From positions 1 to 39,106 of the forward strand of contig JAFCGF010000029.1 of assembly GCA_017608295.1 (NCBI GenBank): DNA of 39,106 nucleotides, read 5' to 3'. Within the stretch, counting starts at the first letter, position 1. Every line of letters starts with the position of its first letter. The notes under the pieces are model-generated. The model was not told where the DNA came from, did not search any database, and saw nothing but the letters and a program-made list of their open reading frames with translations. This document shows, piece after piece, positions 8,380 through 16,538 of this stretch. A program made the translations under genes and the position numbers. The DNA is from Candidatus Woesearchaeota archaeon (lineage in GTDB: Archaea > Nanoarchaeota > Nanoarchaeia > Woesearchaeales > JAGVZT01).

Positions 8380-9030
8380 ATGACAATCTACACAAACTCA
8401 GGCCTAAAGATGTCCATGGAAAGTGCTATTGCAGCCGCCGTCGCCATAACAACCCTGACCAACGCTGCCCCGGGAGTAATTGGTAAGGTCGCTCACGGCC
8501 TATCCGATGGTGACATCGTCCTCTTGCAGGTGGAAGGCATCACCGAATTGGATGGGCGCCTATTCGTCGTCTTCAACAAAGGCACGGATGATTTCGAACT
8601 CGCCGATGTAGGTGGCATTTCTGGGCTATCAACCGTTGGTATGGGCGTATTTACTTCCGGTACATACCAGGTAGTGACCCTTGGTACCTCGGTCAGCGGT
8701 GTCCAGGAATTCTCACCAAGCGGCGGAGATCCAAAATTCGTGGATACAACCACCATCCATGACAAGACCGATAAGCAGATCGTTGTAGGCGCTTCTGCAA
8801 TGGGCTTCGGACTGACCATGCAGTGGGATCCTGCGAACACAGCTCAGGCAGCTATGCGGGCAGCATTCCAGGCGGCAGCTAGTAAGGGCTTCAAACTGCT
8901 TTGGCCAGATGGAACATTCATGCTCTTCTATGGCACTGTTGGATTCACCGGTATGACTGGCGGCTCTAACCAGGGAGTGACCACCACGCCCGCAGCACTG
9001 ACCTTGGAAGGTAACCCAACCTATGTCTAA
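8380..9030 (+). CDS. Major tail tube protein
   Basis: This 216-residue protein is the likely tail tube subunit. It follows the terminator and precedes the frameshifted chaperone genes and tape measure, the standard position. Residues about 38-80 (KVAHGLSDGDIVLLQVEG, then LDGRLFVVFN) resemble the FCCH-type beta insert seen in many phage tail proteins. The C-terminal half, with QIVVGASAMGFGLTMQW and LLWPDGTFMLFYGTVGFTG, matches tube-protein style. RBS AGGAGG is at 8366-8371. The end overlaps the chaperone gene by 8 bases. Confidence 0.85.
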   Translation: MTIYTNSGLKMSMESAIAAAVAITTLTNAAPGVIGKVAHGLSDGDIVLLQVEGITELDGRLFVVFNKGTDDFELADVGGISGLSTVGMGVFTSGTYQVVTLGTSVSGVQEFSPSGGDPKFVDTTTIHDKTDKQIVVGASAMGFGLTMQWDPANTAQAAMRAAFQAAASKGFKLLWPDGTFMLFYGTVGFTGMTGGSNQGVTTTPAALTLEGNPTYV

Positions 9031-9361
9031 TCTGATTGAGCAAATCAGGAAGGCAAGACAAACTCGATTGATGGTAAACGGCAGAGTCTTAGTGATCTGC
9101 CGTCCAACCGATCTTGAGATGGTTGAGTATGGCGGCCGGATGACGCAGCGTGTTATCCTGGAACAATTCGTTGTGGATTGGGAAGGCTTCCAAGAGAAGG
9201 ATTTCGTCAAAGGCGGCACCGACGAAGAGGTTCCTTTCCACAGTGATTTGTTCATGGAATATGCTGAGGATCACCCGGAGATTTGGCCCGAAGTAAGTGC
9301 CGCAGTTGTGGAGTCTTATTCTGCACACAAGAAGGCGACTGAGGAGTCACTAAAAAACTGA
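9023..9361 (+). CDS. Tail assembly chaperone, short form (gpG-like)
   Basis: This 112-residue protein is the zero-frame product of the chaperone region. Such proteins bind the tape measure during tail assembly and are absent from the virion. It is acidic and helical, with no strong motif, and ends SLKN immediately before a TGA. The last three sense codons CTA AAA AAC contain a classic slippery heptamer, and the gene lies between tail tube and tape measure, which together make the call. Expected ratio: mostly this short form, a minority extended. Confidence 0.85.
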   Translation: MSNLIEQIRKARQTRLMVNGRVLVICRPTDLEMVEYGGRMTQRVILEQFVVDWEGFQEKDFVKGGTDEEVPFHSDLFMEYAEDHPEIWPEVSAAVVESYSAHKKATEESLKN

Positions 9362-9558
9362 TCGGGTGGCTCGGGACGCTAAATCGCCCGACGCCACCCA
9401 AACCAGCTCCGGAAGATTGCCAAAGTGCCTTGAGAGCTTATAACATGATGGGGGGAGTGGATTGGCAAGCAATCCCCATTATGGCCGAGATATTTGGAGT
9501 CCAAGATGTTGAGATCTTCATTGAACAACTTGTCACCATTCGGGACAACCCGAAATGA
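9023..9558 (+). CDS. Tail assembly chaperone, -1 frameshift form (gpGT-like)
   Basis: A -1 slip at 9352-9358 would bypass the TGA at 9359-9361 and add 66 codons, giving about 178 residues ending at the TGA at 9556-9558. The added part begins LIGWLGTLNRPTPPKPAPED and contains AYNMMGGVDWQAIPIMAEIF, a compact helical domain like the T domain of other phages, which is Trp- and Met-containing and near this length. The extended frame overlaps the next gene's ATG by ATGA. Nothing else explains the 194-base gap before 9555. Confidence 0.8.
9352..9399 (+). promoter_or_regulatory. Programmed -1 frameshift signal: slippery heptamer plus stem-loop
   Basis: The heptamer A AAA AAC occupies 9352-9358 in the correct phase of the zero frame. 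Five bases further, 9364-9375 (GGGTGGC TCGGG) can pair with 9387-9399 (CCCGA c GCCACCC), a 12-bp GC-rich stem with one bulged C and an 11-base loop. Heptamer, spacer and stem match the design of -1 frameshift sites in phage chaperone genes. Confidence 0.85.
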
Positions 9559-10001
9559 GTAGCTCCGCCCTCGATGTGAAGGGCCTGCGAGAAGTGCAGA
9601 AGGCCCTTTTTGCCTACAGTGACAAGATGGGCACCAAGATTACTTTGTCCTCTCTTCGCCAAGGCGCTAACCTGGTGAAGAAGCAAGCTCAAGCCAATGC
9701 TCCGGTCCGTACTGGGACACTTCGCCGGGGACTACGGGTCTCCGCTTCTAAGATCCATAAACGTGGAAATCTCATAGGTGTTTACATGACGTTGAGAAAG
9801 GGAAAGGGTCGACAAGATCCGAAAGACCCTTTCTACGGCCGTTGGATTGAGAAAGGTTGGAGGCGCGGGAAGACTAATATCCCGGGTGTCTACTTTTTCG
9901 ATCGGGCCTACGAAAAACAAAAAGGAAACGCGGTGCGAATGATCATTAAGACAGCTCACGCAGGTGGTGAGGTTGTCAAGCGCCGATTGGGGTTGAAATA
10001 A
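9555..10001 (+). CDS. HK97 gp10-like tail completion protein
   Basis: This 148-residue basic protein carries the HK97-gp10 pattern: VKGLREVQKALFAYSDKMG, LRQGANLVKKQAQANAPVRT-G-TLRR (about residues 36-60), a KRG/RKGKG basic middle, and a C-terminal DPFYGRWIEKGWRRGK. Family members act at the head-tail junction or tail end. Its place after the chaperones rather than before the tail tube is a little unusual but known. It is coupled by ATGA to the frameshifted chaperone and by 1 base to the tape measure gene. Confidence 0.82.
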   Translation: MSSSALDVKGLREVQKALFAYSDKMGTKITLSSLRQGANLVKKQAQANAPVRTGTLRRGLRVSASKIHKRGNLIGVYMTLRKGKGRQDPKDPFYGRWIEKGWRRGKTNIPGVYFFDRAYEKQKGNAVRMIIKTAHAGGEVVKRRLGLK

Positions 10002-11770
10002 TGGCAAAGGGCGTAACAGTTGACTTCAATGCGAACGTGGCTCGCTTCACCAAGGGCACCAATAAAGCTGTCAAGGATCTAAATCGGTTCGATAAGAAAG
10101 CCAAGAAGACCGGGATCAGTGTTGGTAAGATGTTCGCGGGCTTGGCGACCGGCGTAGCAATCACGAGCTTTGTCCGGAAGGTGCAGTCCTCCATTGACTC
10201 CCTGGATAAACTTGGCAAATCCGCCAAGGTATTCGGATTCACCACTTCGGCCCTGCAGGAGTACAGATTCGTCGCGGAACAAAGCGGCGTAGCCACTACC
10301 TTGTTCGACAACAGCATGATTGCGCTCACAAAACGTTTGGGCGAGGCTAAGGCCAACACAGGGCCTCTGGTGAGCTTTTTTAAGAAGTACGACACACAGC
10401 TCCTGAAGAACATAGCCTCCTCGGAAAAGACGGAGGATGCACTCAAGCTCATTTTCGAAGCAATGAACAAAACAACCATCGCTTCTGAGAAGGCCGCCAT
10501 CGCCAATGCCGCCTTCAGTCGGTCTGGCGTAGCCCTGGTCAATATGGCCAAGGATTACGAGACTCTACGCAAGCAGGCGCAAGAGCTGGGCATCGTCATT
10601 GATAAGGATCTGGTTGATAATGCCGAGGACGCAGCCGATCAGCTGAATATCATGTCCCGCATTATTGATGCGAATCTCACTGTCGCCTTCATGGAACTTG
10701 CTCCACTCATCATTGATGTGGGTAAGGCCTTCGCGGAAGCTGCACCGAAGATTGCTGTATTTGTTCGGGAAATGTTTAACATAAAGGATCTATCCATCAC
10801 GGGTCAAATCAAGGACATGAAAGAGGAGCTCGCTGGCTTTGAGGCCGAGGCTCGGAAAGTACTCGCTCTCCCGGATGGGGCGTCGCGAGGAGATAATCGT
10901 CCAGCGAAATCCATCGGCATTGATATTATGTGGGCGCGGAAAGAACTCAAAGCGCTTGAAAAGCTCCAAGAGGACTTCCGGAAAACAAAGGACAAGGGCA
11001 AAACCGACATTGTTGTGTCTCCGGTTACTGCGGCGAAAGTTAAGAAAACCAAGAAGGTCCTGGGCGAGCTACAGAATGCCCATGTCGTAGTCTTCAATGA
11101 AATAAAGCGGGATGCGAAGGTTGTCTTCGATTCAACCCGGACAGACGTCGAGAAATACCAAGCCAGTATCCAGCGCCTGGACGAGCTCTTGCTCGCTGGT
11201 GCAATCAGCCAGGATACATTCAACAGAGCCGTAGCCGAAGCGGATGACGTGCTTGAATCTGCCTCCAAGAAAACGGAAGAGGTAAATGAAACTGCCCGGG
11301 AACTGGGATTCACCTTCTCCTCCGCCTTTGAGGAGGCCATTGTGAGTGGCAATAGCTTCCGGGAAGTGCTTCGGGGTATGGCACAGGATATCCTGCGAAT
11401 CTTTGCCCGGAAGGCTATCACTGAACCACTAGCCAGCGGCTTCAGTAGCGTCTTCAGCAACTTCAACTTTGGCAGCCTCTTCGGTTTCGCAGATGGTGGT
11501 CGACCTCGAGCTGGCGTACCGGCAATTGTCGGCGAACGTGGTCCTGAGCTATTCATCCCGGATCGTGCTGGCACGATAATACCGAATCATGCACTTGGTG
11601 GAGGTGGTGGCCCGCAGATCATTCAACACTTTGAGATCAATGTGAATCAGGCCATGCCCGGCATGGAGATCTTGCTGCGTGATGCTGCCGCTCAGGGTGG
11701 CCAGGAAGGCTTCGCTCGAGTAGCTTCGGACTTTCAACGGAATGGTCCATTAGCGAGGTCCCTTGGATGA
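10001..11770 (+). CDS. Tail tape measure protein
   Basis: This 589-residue protein sets tail length. It is the longest helical protein in the tail region, begins with a basic coiled region (NKAVKDLNRFDKKAKKTG), and has a hydrophobic segment GLATGVAITSF near residue 50. It also has long charged helices (KELKALEKLQEDFRKTKDK) and ends with the common GFADGGRPRAGVPAIVGERG-PELFIPDRAGTIIPNH signature of tape measure C termini. From the usual ~0.15 nm per residue, a tail of roughly 85-90 nm is expected. No muralytic domain is visible. Confidence 0.93.
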   Translation: MAKGVTVDFNANVARFTKGTNKAVKDLNRFDKKAKKTGISVGKMFAGLATGVAITSFVRKVQSSIDSLDKLGKSAKVFGFTTSALQEYRFVAEQSGVATTLFDNSMIALTKRLGEAKANTGPLVSFFKKYDTQLLKNIASSEKTEDALKLIFEAMNKTTIASEKAAIANAAFSRSGVALVNMAKDYETLRKQAQELGIVIDKDLVDNAEDAADQLNIMSRIIDANLTVAFMELAPLIIDVGKAFAEAAPKIAVFVREMFNIKDLSITGQIKDMKEELAGFEAEARKVLALPDGASRGDNRPAKSIGIDIMWARKELKALEKLQEDFRKTKDKGKTDIVVSPVTAAKVKKTKKVLGELQNAHVVVFNEIKRDAKVVFDSTRTDVEKYQASIQRLDELLLAGAISQDTFNRAVAEADDVLESASKKTEEVNETARELGFTFSSAFEEAIVSGNSFREVLRGMAQDILRIFARKAITEPLASGFSSVFSNFNFGSLFGFADGGRPRAGVPAIVGERGPELFIPDRAGTIIPNHALGGGGGPQIIQHFEINVNQAMPGMEILLRDAAAQGGQEGFARVASDFQRNGPLARSLG

Positions 11771-12375
11771 CTACTTATTCTTTCCCCAGTATTCGGCCAA
11801 CTTCAGTGGAGTGGGAGCTTGTCCCGAACCCACAAAGATCCCTTCGCTCACCGCTCAATAATGCGGTCCAAACACTGGCGGCTCCTGGGGAACTTTGGCA
11901 GGCCAAGATCACCTTTCCACCGAGCTTAGTAGGGGATGCTCGAATCATATTGGCTTGGTTGGCTCGCTTGCGTGGTTCTGCCGGCCGCTTCTACCTGCAC
12001 GATCATTCTCTGCCAACACCCCAGGGCATCGCTACTGGCACGCCATTGGTGAAGGGCGCGTCACAAACCGGACTCACCCTGGTTACTGACGGCTGGACAA
12101 TATCCCAGACCGGCATCCTCAAAGCTGGCGATATGTTTGGATTCGGATCCGAACTGCACATGGTAGCCGTGGACGCAGACTCAGATGGTAGTGGTGATTC
12201 TACGATCACCCTGGTGAAACCAATTCGGACTTCCCCGGCGAACAATGCCGCTATTACAACCAGCTCGCCCAAGGCCACCATGATGCTCCTGGAGAACAAT
12301 CATGCCAAGTGGCGCGTGAGTCCCGGAACTTTGTATGATCCGATCTCCTTTGTCTGCATAGAGGCCTTTTCGTAA
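11767..12375 (+). CDS. Minor tail protein (distal tail region)
   Basis: This 202-residue protein directly follows the tape measure (ATGA overlap). It opens with a beta-rich part, SVEWELVPNPQRSLRSPLNN, then ELWQAKITFPPSL and LARLRGSAGRFYLHDHSLP, patterns found in distal-tail-type or baseplate proteins. It then has an internal region rich in small residues and ends YDPISFVCIEAFS. Position one gene after the tape measure fits a Dit-like or gpM-like role. No sharper family was recognised. Confidence 0.7.
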   Translation: MTTYSFPSIRPTSVEWELVPNPQRSLRSPLNNAVQTLAAPGELWQAKITFPPSLVGDARIILAWLARLRGSAGRFYLHDHSLPTPQGIATGTPLVKGASQTGLTLVTDGWTISQTGILKAGDMFGFGSELHMVAVDADSDGSGDSTITLVKPIRTSPANNAAITTSSPKATMMLLENNHAKWRVSPGTLYDPISFVCIEAFS

Positions 12376-12932
12376 TGGCTCGTGATTTAACCGGAGCAGC
12401 CAACACCGCCGCACAAGCGGACGTTGTCTATCCGGTGAACTTGGTAGAGCTTGATTTCTCCGGTGGATTCGTTCGAGTGAACTCCTCAATTTATAGCCTT
12501 ACCTACGATGGCGATGTTTACTCCGGCGTTGGCGACCTGGGTCGGATTAACTCTATCTCAGAAGGCTCGGCCGTTGAGGCTCGAGGCGTGGAATTGAACC
12601 TCTCCGGAATCCCCTCCGCACTGATCTCAACCGTCCTGACAGAGCATTATCAAGGGCGTCCTTGCAACATCTACTTTGGACTAATGACGGAAGCCGGCGC
12701 ACTTGTCGCGGATCCAATACTGATGTTCCCGGGTCGCATGGATACAATGGACATCGAGTTGGGCACGACAGCCACGATTACGGTGACCGCTGAATCCCGC
12801 CTGGCAGATTTGAATCGGCCTCGGGTTCGGCGCTACACGCATGAGGACCAGATTGCATTCTACCCGGATGATCTTGGCTTGGAATTTGTACCCCAGATGG
12901 TGGAGAAAGAATTGATCTGGGGCCGAGCATGA
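12375..12932 (+). CDS. Minor tail protein (DUF2163/gpL-like)
   Basis: This 185-residue protein has a beta-rich build: VYPVNLVELDFSGGFVRVNS, LTYDGDVYSGVGDLGRI, VEARGVELNLSGIPSALIS and MFPGRMDTMDIELGTTATIT. The order 'Y-G..Y.G.G' then 'GV.L.LSG' followed by 'F.GR.D' is typical of phage proteins annotated DUF2163 or gpL-like that precede a cysteine-peptidase-like gene and the hub. It overlaps both neighbours by 1-4 bases. It probably belongs to the tail tip complex. Confidence 0.72.
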   Translation: MARDLTGAANTAAQADVVYPVNLVELDFSGGFVRVNSSIYSLTYDGDVYSGVGDLGRINSISEGSAVEARGVELNLSGIPSALISTVLTEHYQGRPCNIYFGLMTEAGALVADPILMFPGRMDTMDIELGTTATITVTAESRLADLNRPRVRRYTHEDQIAFYPDDLGLEFVPQMVEKELIWGRA

Positions 12933-13324
12933 GGCACAGTAATTGGCCCTCGCTGATGTTCGCAGCTATCGACGAAGCAAGAGAGCGTCCCTTTGTCTGG
13001 GGCGAATCCGATTGCTGTCTATTCGCTGCCGACGTTGTACTGGCCATGACAGGCGAGGATTATGCAGCGCCTTATCGTGGGAAATATAACTCCGCTCGAG
13101 GATCTTTAATCGCGCTCAAGAAGTACGGTGCAGGCACCATTGAGGGATCACTGGATTTGATTTTTCCCCGGCGGCGCTGCCCAAGGCGCGGCGACGTTGT
13201 AATAGTTACCCTGGATGATAGCCCCGCCCTGGGTATTTGTGTCGGAGCACAATCCGCATTCCGAACAAAGGAGGGGATTGTTCTTTTGTCTTCGCAAGGC
13301 CTGATCGGCTGGGAGGTGAACTGA
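12929..13324 (+). CDS. NlpC/P60-like tail protein (DUF6950-like)
   Basis: This 131-residue protein has the DUF6950 signature RPFVWGESDCCLFAADVVLA (about residues 20-39), in which the Cys of the DCC pair would be the nucleophile of an NlpC/P60-type fold. Two further expected residues are less clear, although RRGDVVIV in the middle matches the strand before the histidine in related proteins; no obvious His follows (ALGICVGAQS), so activity may be lost. In lambda-like tails such proteins (gpK-like) sit between gpL and the hub, as here. It could help local peptidoglycan opening. Confidence 0.75.
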   Translation: MRHSNWPSLMFAAIDEARERPFVWGESDCCLFAADVVLAMTGEDYAAPYRGKYNSARGSLIALKKYGAGTIEGSLDLIFPRRRCPRRGDVVIVTLDDSPALGICVGAQSAFRTKEGIVLLSSQGLIGWEVN

Positions 13325-13325
13325 G

Positions 13326-16064
13326 ATGGCATTCGTCGTCCCGCCAGTCGTATCCTTTGTCTCTAGTGCCTTAATTTCTGCCGGAGCCTCCGTTGCCGTT
13401 GCCGGCACAGTCGCTGGCGTGGTCGGCGTTGCCACCTATTTCGGAGCCACTGCCGCTGTCGCAGCCGTCGCCAATTATGCCATTGGCAAAGTCTTCGCGA
13501 AGAAACCACAACAGGCCGCCCCCTTCTCCCATATTGCCCAGGATCGGACTGTCATGCTCCGTTCCGCAGTGGCGAATCGATCTATCATATATGGCCAGGT
13601 TATGGTATCCGGGCCACTCGTCTTCGCAGCTTCCACCGGCGACACCAATGAATACATCCACCTGGTTGTTGCTTTATCCCATGGAGAGGTCGAAGAGATT
13701 GGCGATGTTTACCTGGGAGACACACTTTCCGACGATGCCCGCTTCTCCGGGTTGGTGCGAGTCAATAAGCACTTAGGCGCTGCCGCTCAGGCCGCTGATT
13801 CGGACCTCGTTTCCGAAGTCACCGAATGGACCACGGATCACAAGCTGTCCGGGATCACCTATGTCTATGTCCGCTTATTATTCGATCAGGACGTCTTCAT
13901 CAATGGTCTGCCAAACATCAAAGCGGTGGTGAAGGGCCGCAAGGTTTATGATCCCCGAGACACAAACACAGTGTGGTCCGAGAACTGGGCATTGTGTATG
14001 CGGGATTATATGACAGCTGACTTTGGCTTGGATGCGGATGCAGCGGAAGTGGATGGGGCTGAGATGACAGCGGCAGCTAACACTTCGGAAGAGTCCGTGG
14101 ATATTCCCGGAGGCACACAAGAGCGCTTCACCTGCAACGGTGTTGTGAGCCTGGGAGATTCACCTGCCGACATTTTGTCGTCAATGCTCACAGCCGGCGC
14201 CGGCGCTTTACCCTTCATCCAGGGAGTCTATACTTTGTTCGCTGGTGAATACCATGCGCCCGCTGTCACCCTGGACGAGAGCGACCTCCGAGCTCCAATC
14301 ATTGTACACCCCCGAATCAGTCGGAAGAGCCTATTCAATGCCGTACGCGGCATATTTGTTGACAGGGATCAGTACTGGCAGCCCGCTGATTTCCCAACCA
14401 TTACCAATGGCACCTATGAGACCCAGGATGGCAGCCAGCAGATCTTCCGGGATATCGAGCTGGCTTATACTACTGATACTTATCGGGCACAGCGGATTGG
14501 TAAGATTCACCTGGAAAAATCACGGCAGGGCATCACAGTGATCTTCCCGGCCAAGCTCACAGCACTGGAATTGACCTCGATGAGTACGGTGATGCTCACC
14601 ATTGATCAACTGGGATGGTCCAGCAAGGTTTTCCGGGTAATGGATTGGACACTGGTGGAAACTGGCGGCGTGGACTTGCTCCTGCAGGAAGAAGCCAGCG
14701 CCTCTTATGATTGGGAGAGCGGTGACGCTACCACGGTGGATCCCGCCCCAGATACGAACCTCCCGGATCCTTGGACAGCGGCACCACCAACCGACCTGAC
14801 TTTGTCCAGTGGTGTTGCTCAGTTGTTCATCCGGAACGACGGTACAATCTTCTCCCGGATCAAAGCTGCCTGGACGGCTCCGGCAGATACTGGGATAACT
14901 GCCGGCGGTCGAATCGAGGTGCAATATAAGAAAAGCGCAGACGGATCCTGGGAGAACGCAGCTTCTCTAGATGGCGCTGTGATATTTACTCACATCCTGG
15001 ACATCGAAGATGGTGTGGCTTACGACGTGCGGATTCGGGGTGTGAATCACTTCGGTGTCCGTAGTTCCTGGGCAACCGTAACCGACCACACTGTGATTGG
15101 TAAGACCGCCGCTCCCGCCACGGTCGCCGCTTTCTCAGCCCAGCAGAACGGCGATGTGGTAACATTCCAGTGGACAAAGGTGGCGGATGTGGACATTGGT
15201 GGCTACGAGCTCCGATATGCTGCCCAGGGCGCGTTTGTTTGGGGCAATGCTACTGTGATCACACTGGAGACCAAAGGTACGTTGGTGACCAATGCAGCGC
15301 TTCCACCTGGGAGCTGGACGTTAGGCATCAAAGCCGTGGACACTTCCGGGAATGAGTCCGCCACAGAGAAGACCTTTGATATAGAGATAACCAACCCCAA
15401 CAATCCGATCGCTAGTCAAGATGAGCATCCCGCCTGGGCAGGTACGCTGGATGGTTTCATCCTGCACAACATTTCGAATTGTTTAGTACCTCTTTCACAG
15501 AACTTAGCCTCCGATGATGACTGGGAGACCTTTGACGAGTTTGTGGTGAATCCAGTAGCTGAGGCCACTTATACAGCAATAGAAATAGACATCGGCTTTG
15601 ATGCTTCCGGCTTGCGGGTTTGGGCGGAAGTCACGGCGGCGCTGGGTCCCGATACCGCCGGCCTGGCAGATCCAATAGTGGATCTGGATCATAAATTGGC
15701 AGCCGGATCCTACGATGGATTTGAACCCTGGACAGTTGGTGTGATCGCCGCTCGATATATGAAGCATCGAGCCCGAATCGTACCCGCCACCGGCGTAGCT
15801 TATTTGTCCACTTTTACGCCCAAGGTCGATATTCCAATTCGAGAGGAGCAGGCTTCGGGAGTAACTATCGGTGTTGGCGGGACAGCAATCGCCTTCACAG
15901 AACGCTTCCATGAAGTACCGAGTATTCAAGTCACGGCGGAAGGCGCTTCGGCGCTGTATCCCGTGAAGAGTGCCCCAACAGTTAACGGTTTCACAGTAAA
16001 AGTATATGATAGCGGCGGAGTTGATGTAGGTGGTACAGTCGACTGGCACGCAATAGGAGCATGA
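13326..16064 (+). CDS. Tail tip hub / host specificity protein (gpJ-like) with fibronectin-type repeats
   Basis: This 912-residue protein is the largest in the window. The N terminus has a hydrophobic Ala/Val-rich stretch (about 4-60), then KKPQQAAPFSHIAQDRTVML and SRSIIYGQ-like text (NRSIIYGQVMVSGPLVF), typical of the gpJ family. The hub region runs to about residue 470 (DESDLRAPIIVHPRISRKSL). Two fibronectin-III-like units follow, about 500-590 (PTDLTLSSGV, KAAWTAPADTG, YDVRIRGVNHFGVRSSW) and about 597-690 (FQWTKVADVDIGGYELRYA, LGIKAVDTSGNES). The last 200 residues form receptor-proximal beta domains. It determines attachment in related phages. Confidence 0.9.
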   Translation: MAFVVPPVVSFVSSALISAGASVAVAGTVAGVVGVATYFGATAAVAAVANYAIGKVFAKKPQQAAPFSHIAQDRTVMLRSAVANRSIIYGQVMVSGPLVFAASTGDTNEYIHLVVALSHGEVEEIGDVYLGDTLSDDARFSGLVRVNKHLGAAAQAADSDLVSEVTEWTTDHKLSGITYVYVRLLFDQDVFINGLPNIKAVVKGRKVYDPRDTNTVWSENWALCMRDYMTADFGLDADAAEVDGAEMTAAANTSEESVDIPGGTQERFTCNGVVSLGDSPADILSSMLTAGAGALPFIQGVYTLFAGEYHAPAVTLDESDLRAPIIVHPRISRKSLFNAVRGIFVDRDQYWQPADFPTITNGTYETQDGSQQIFRDIELAYTTDTYRAQRIGKIHLEKSRQGITVIFPAKLTALELTSMSTVMLTIDQLGWSSKVFRVMDWTLVETGGVDLLLQEEASASYDWESGDATTVDPAPDTNLPDPWTAAPPTDLTLSSGVAQLFIRNDGTIFSRIKAAWTAPADTGITAGGRIEVQYKKSADGSWENAASLDGAVIFTHILDIEDGVAYDVRIRGVNHFGVRSSWATVTDHTVIGKTAAPATVAAFSAQQNGDVVTFQWTKVADVDIGGYELRYAAQGAFVWGNATVITLETKGTLVTNAALPPGSWTLGIKAVDTSGNESATEKTFDIEITNPNNPIASQDEHPAWAGTLDGFILHNISNCLVPLSQNLASDDDWETFDEFVVNPVAEATYTAIEIDIGFDASGLRVWAEVTAALGPDTAGLADPIVDLDHKLAAGSYDGFEPWTVGVIAARYMKHRARIVPATGVAYLSTFTPKVDIPIREEQASGVTIGVGGTAIAFTERFHEVPSIQVTAEGASALYPVKSAPTVNGFTVKVYDSGGVDVGGTVDWHAIGA

Positions 16065-16065
16065 T

Positions 16066-16533
16066 ATGAGTTTTACTCAACCTGATTTTACGGCACAGGA
16101 TGCGGCGACTTACAAAACCAACCTGGATAATGCTTTGGCTTATTTGAAAGGGGTTGATAGAAAACAAAATCTACTTCCAGTCAATTTGGCCGAGGTGATG
16201 AGCAATGGTACTCTGCTTGATGTAACTACGGGCGCGGCTCCTGTGCAGACGGGCGCTGAGGCAGCTCTGGTTGCGGGTGGATCAATTGTTGTTAATGGTG
16301 GTGTGGATTCGGATGCTTCTGGGTATGTTACCGCGGACGTTGCAGTTGCAAGTGTGGCGGGTGGTGAGACAGGCAATTGTCTTGAGGTAACCAACACAGC
16401 GGCAGCTTATGGTCAGTCCTATCTAGCAATTGCGGTAGAGGTCGGAAAGACTTATGCATTCTCGGCCCGTTTTAAGAAGGGCACATCTGGGAGTGGAAAA
16501 ATACGAGTCGGTTCAGCACCCAGCAATGTCTGA
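16066..16533 (+). CDS. Tail fibre, N-terminal part (frame breaks at the end)
   Basis: This 155-residue frame begins one base after the hub gene. The start (FTQPDFTAQDAATYKTNLDN) is typical of fibre proteins that dock on the tail tip, followed by a beta-sandwich part (GNCLEVTNTAAAYGQSYLAI, KTYAFSARFKKGTSGSGKI) like a carbohydrate-binding module. It stops abruptly at RVGSAPSNV, about two thirds through such a module, while the next frame (16539) resumes with the module's final strands. It is therefore probably the front part of one protein that has been broken. Confidence 0.7.
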   Translation: MSFTQPDFTAQDAATYKTNLDNALAYLKGVDRKQNLLPVNLAEVMSNGTLLDVTTGAAPVQTGAEAALVAGGSIVVNGGVDSDASGYVTADVAVASVAGGETGNCLEVTNTAAAYGQSYLAIAVEVGKTYAFSARFKKGTSGSGKIRVGSAPSNV

Positions 16534-16538
16534 TCTTT

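Noticed and set aside
10804..11574. Minus-strand open frame of 256 codons inside the tape measure gene
   Set aside because: Its Ser/Arg-rich product has no family, and the + strand gene has clear tape measure features.
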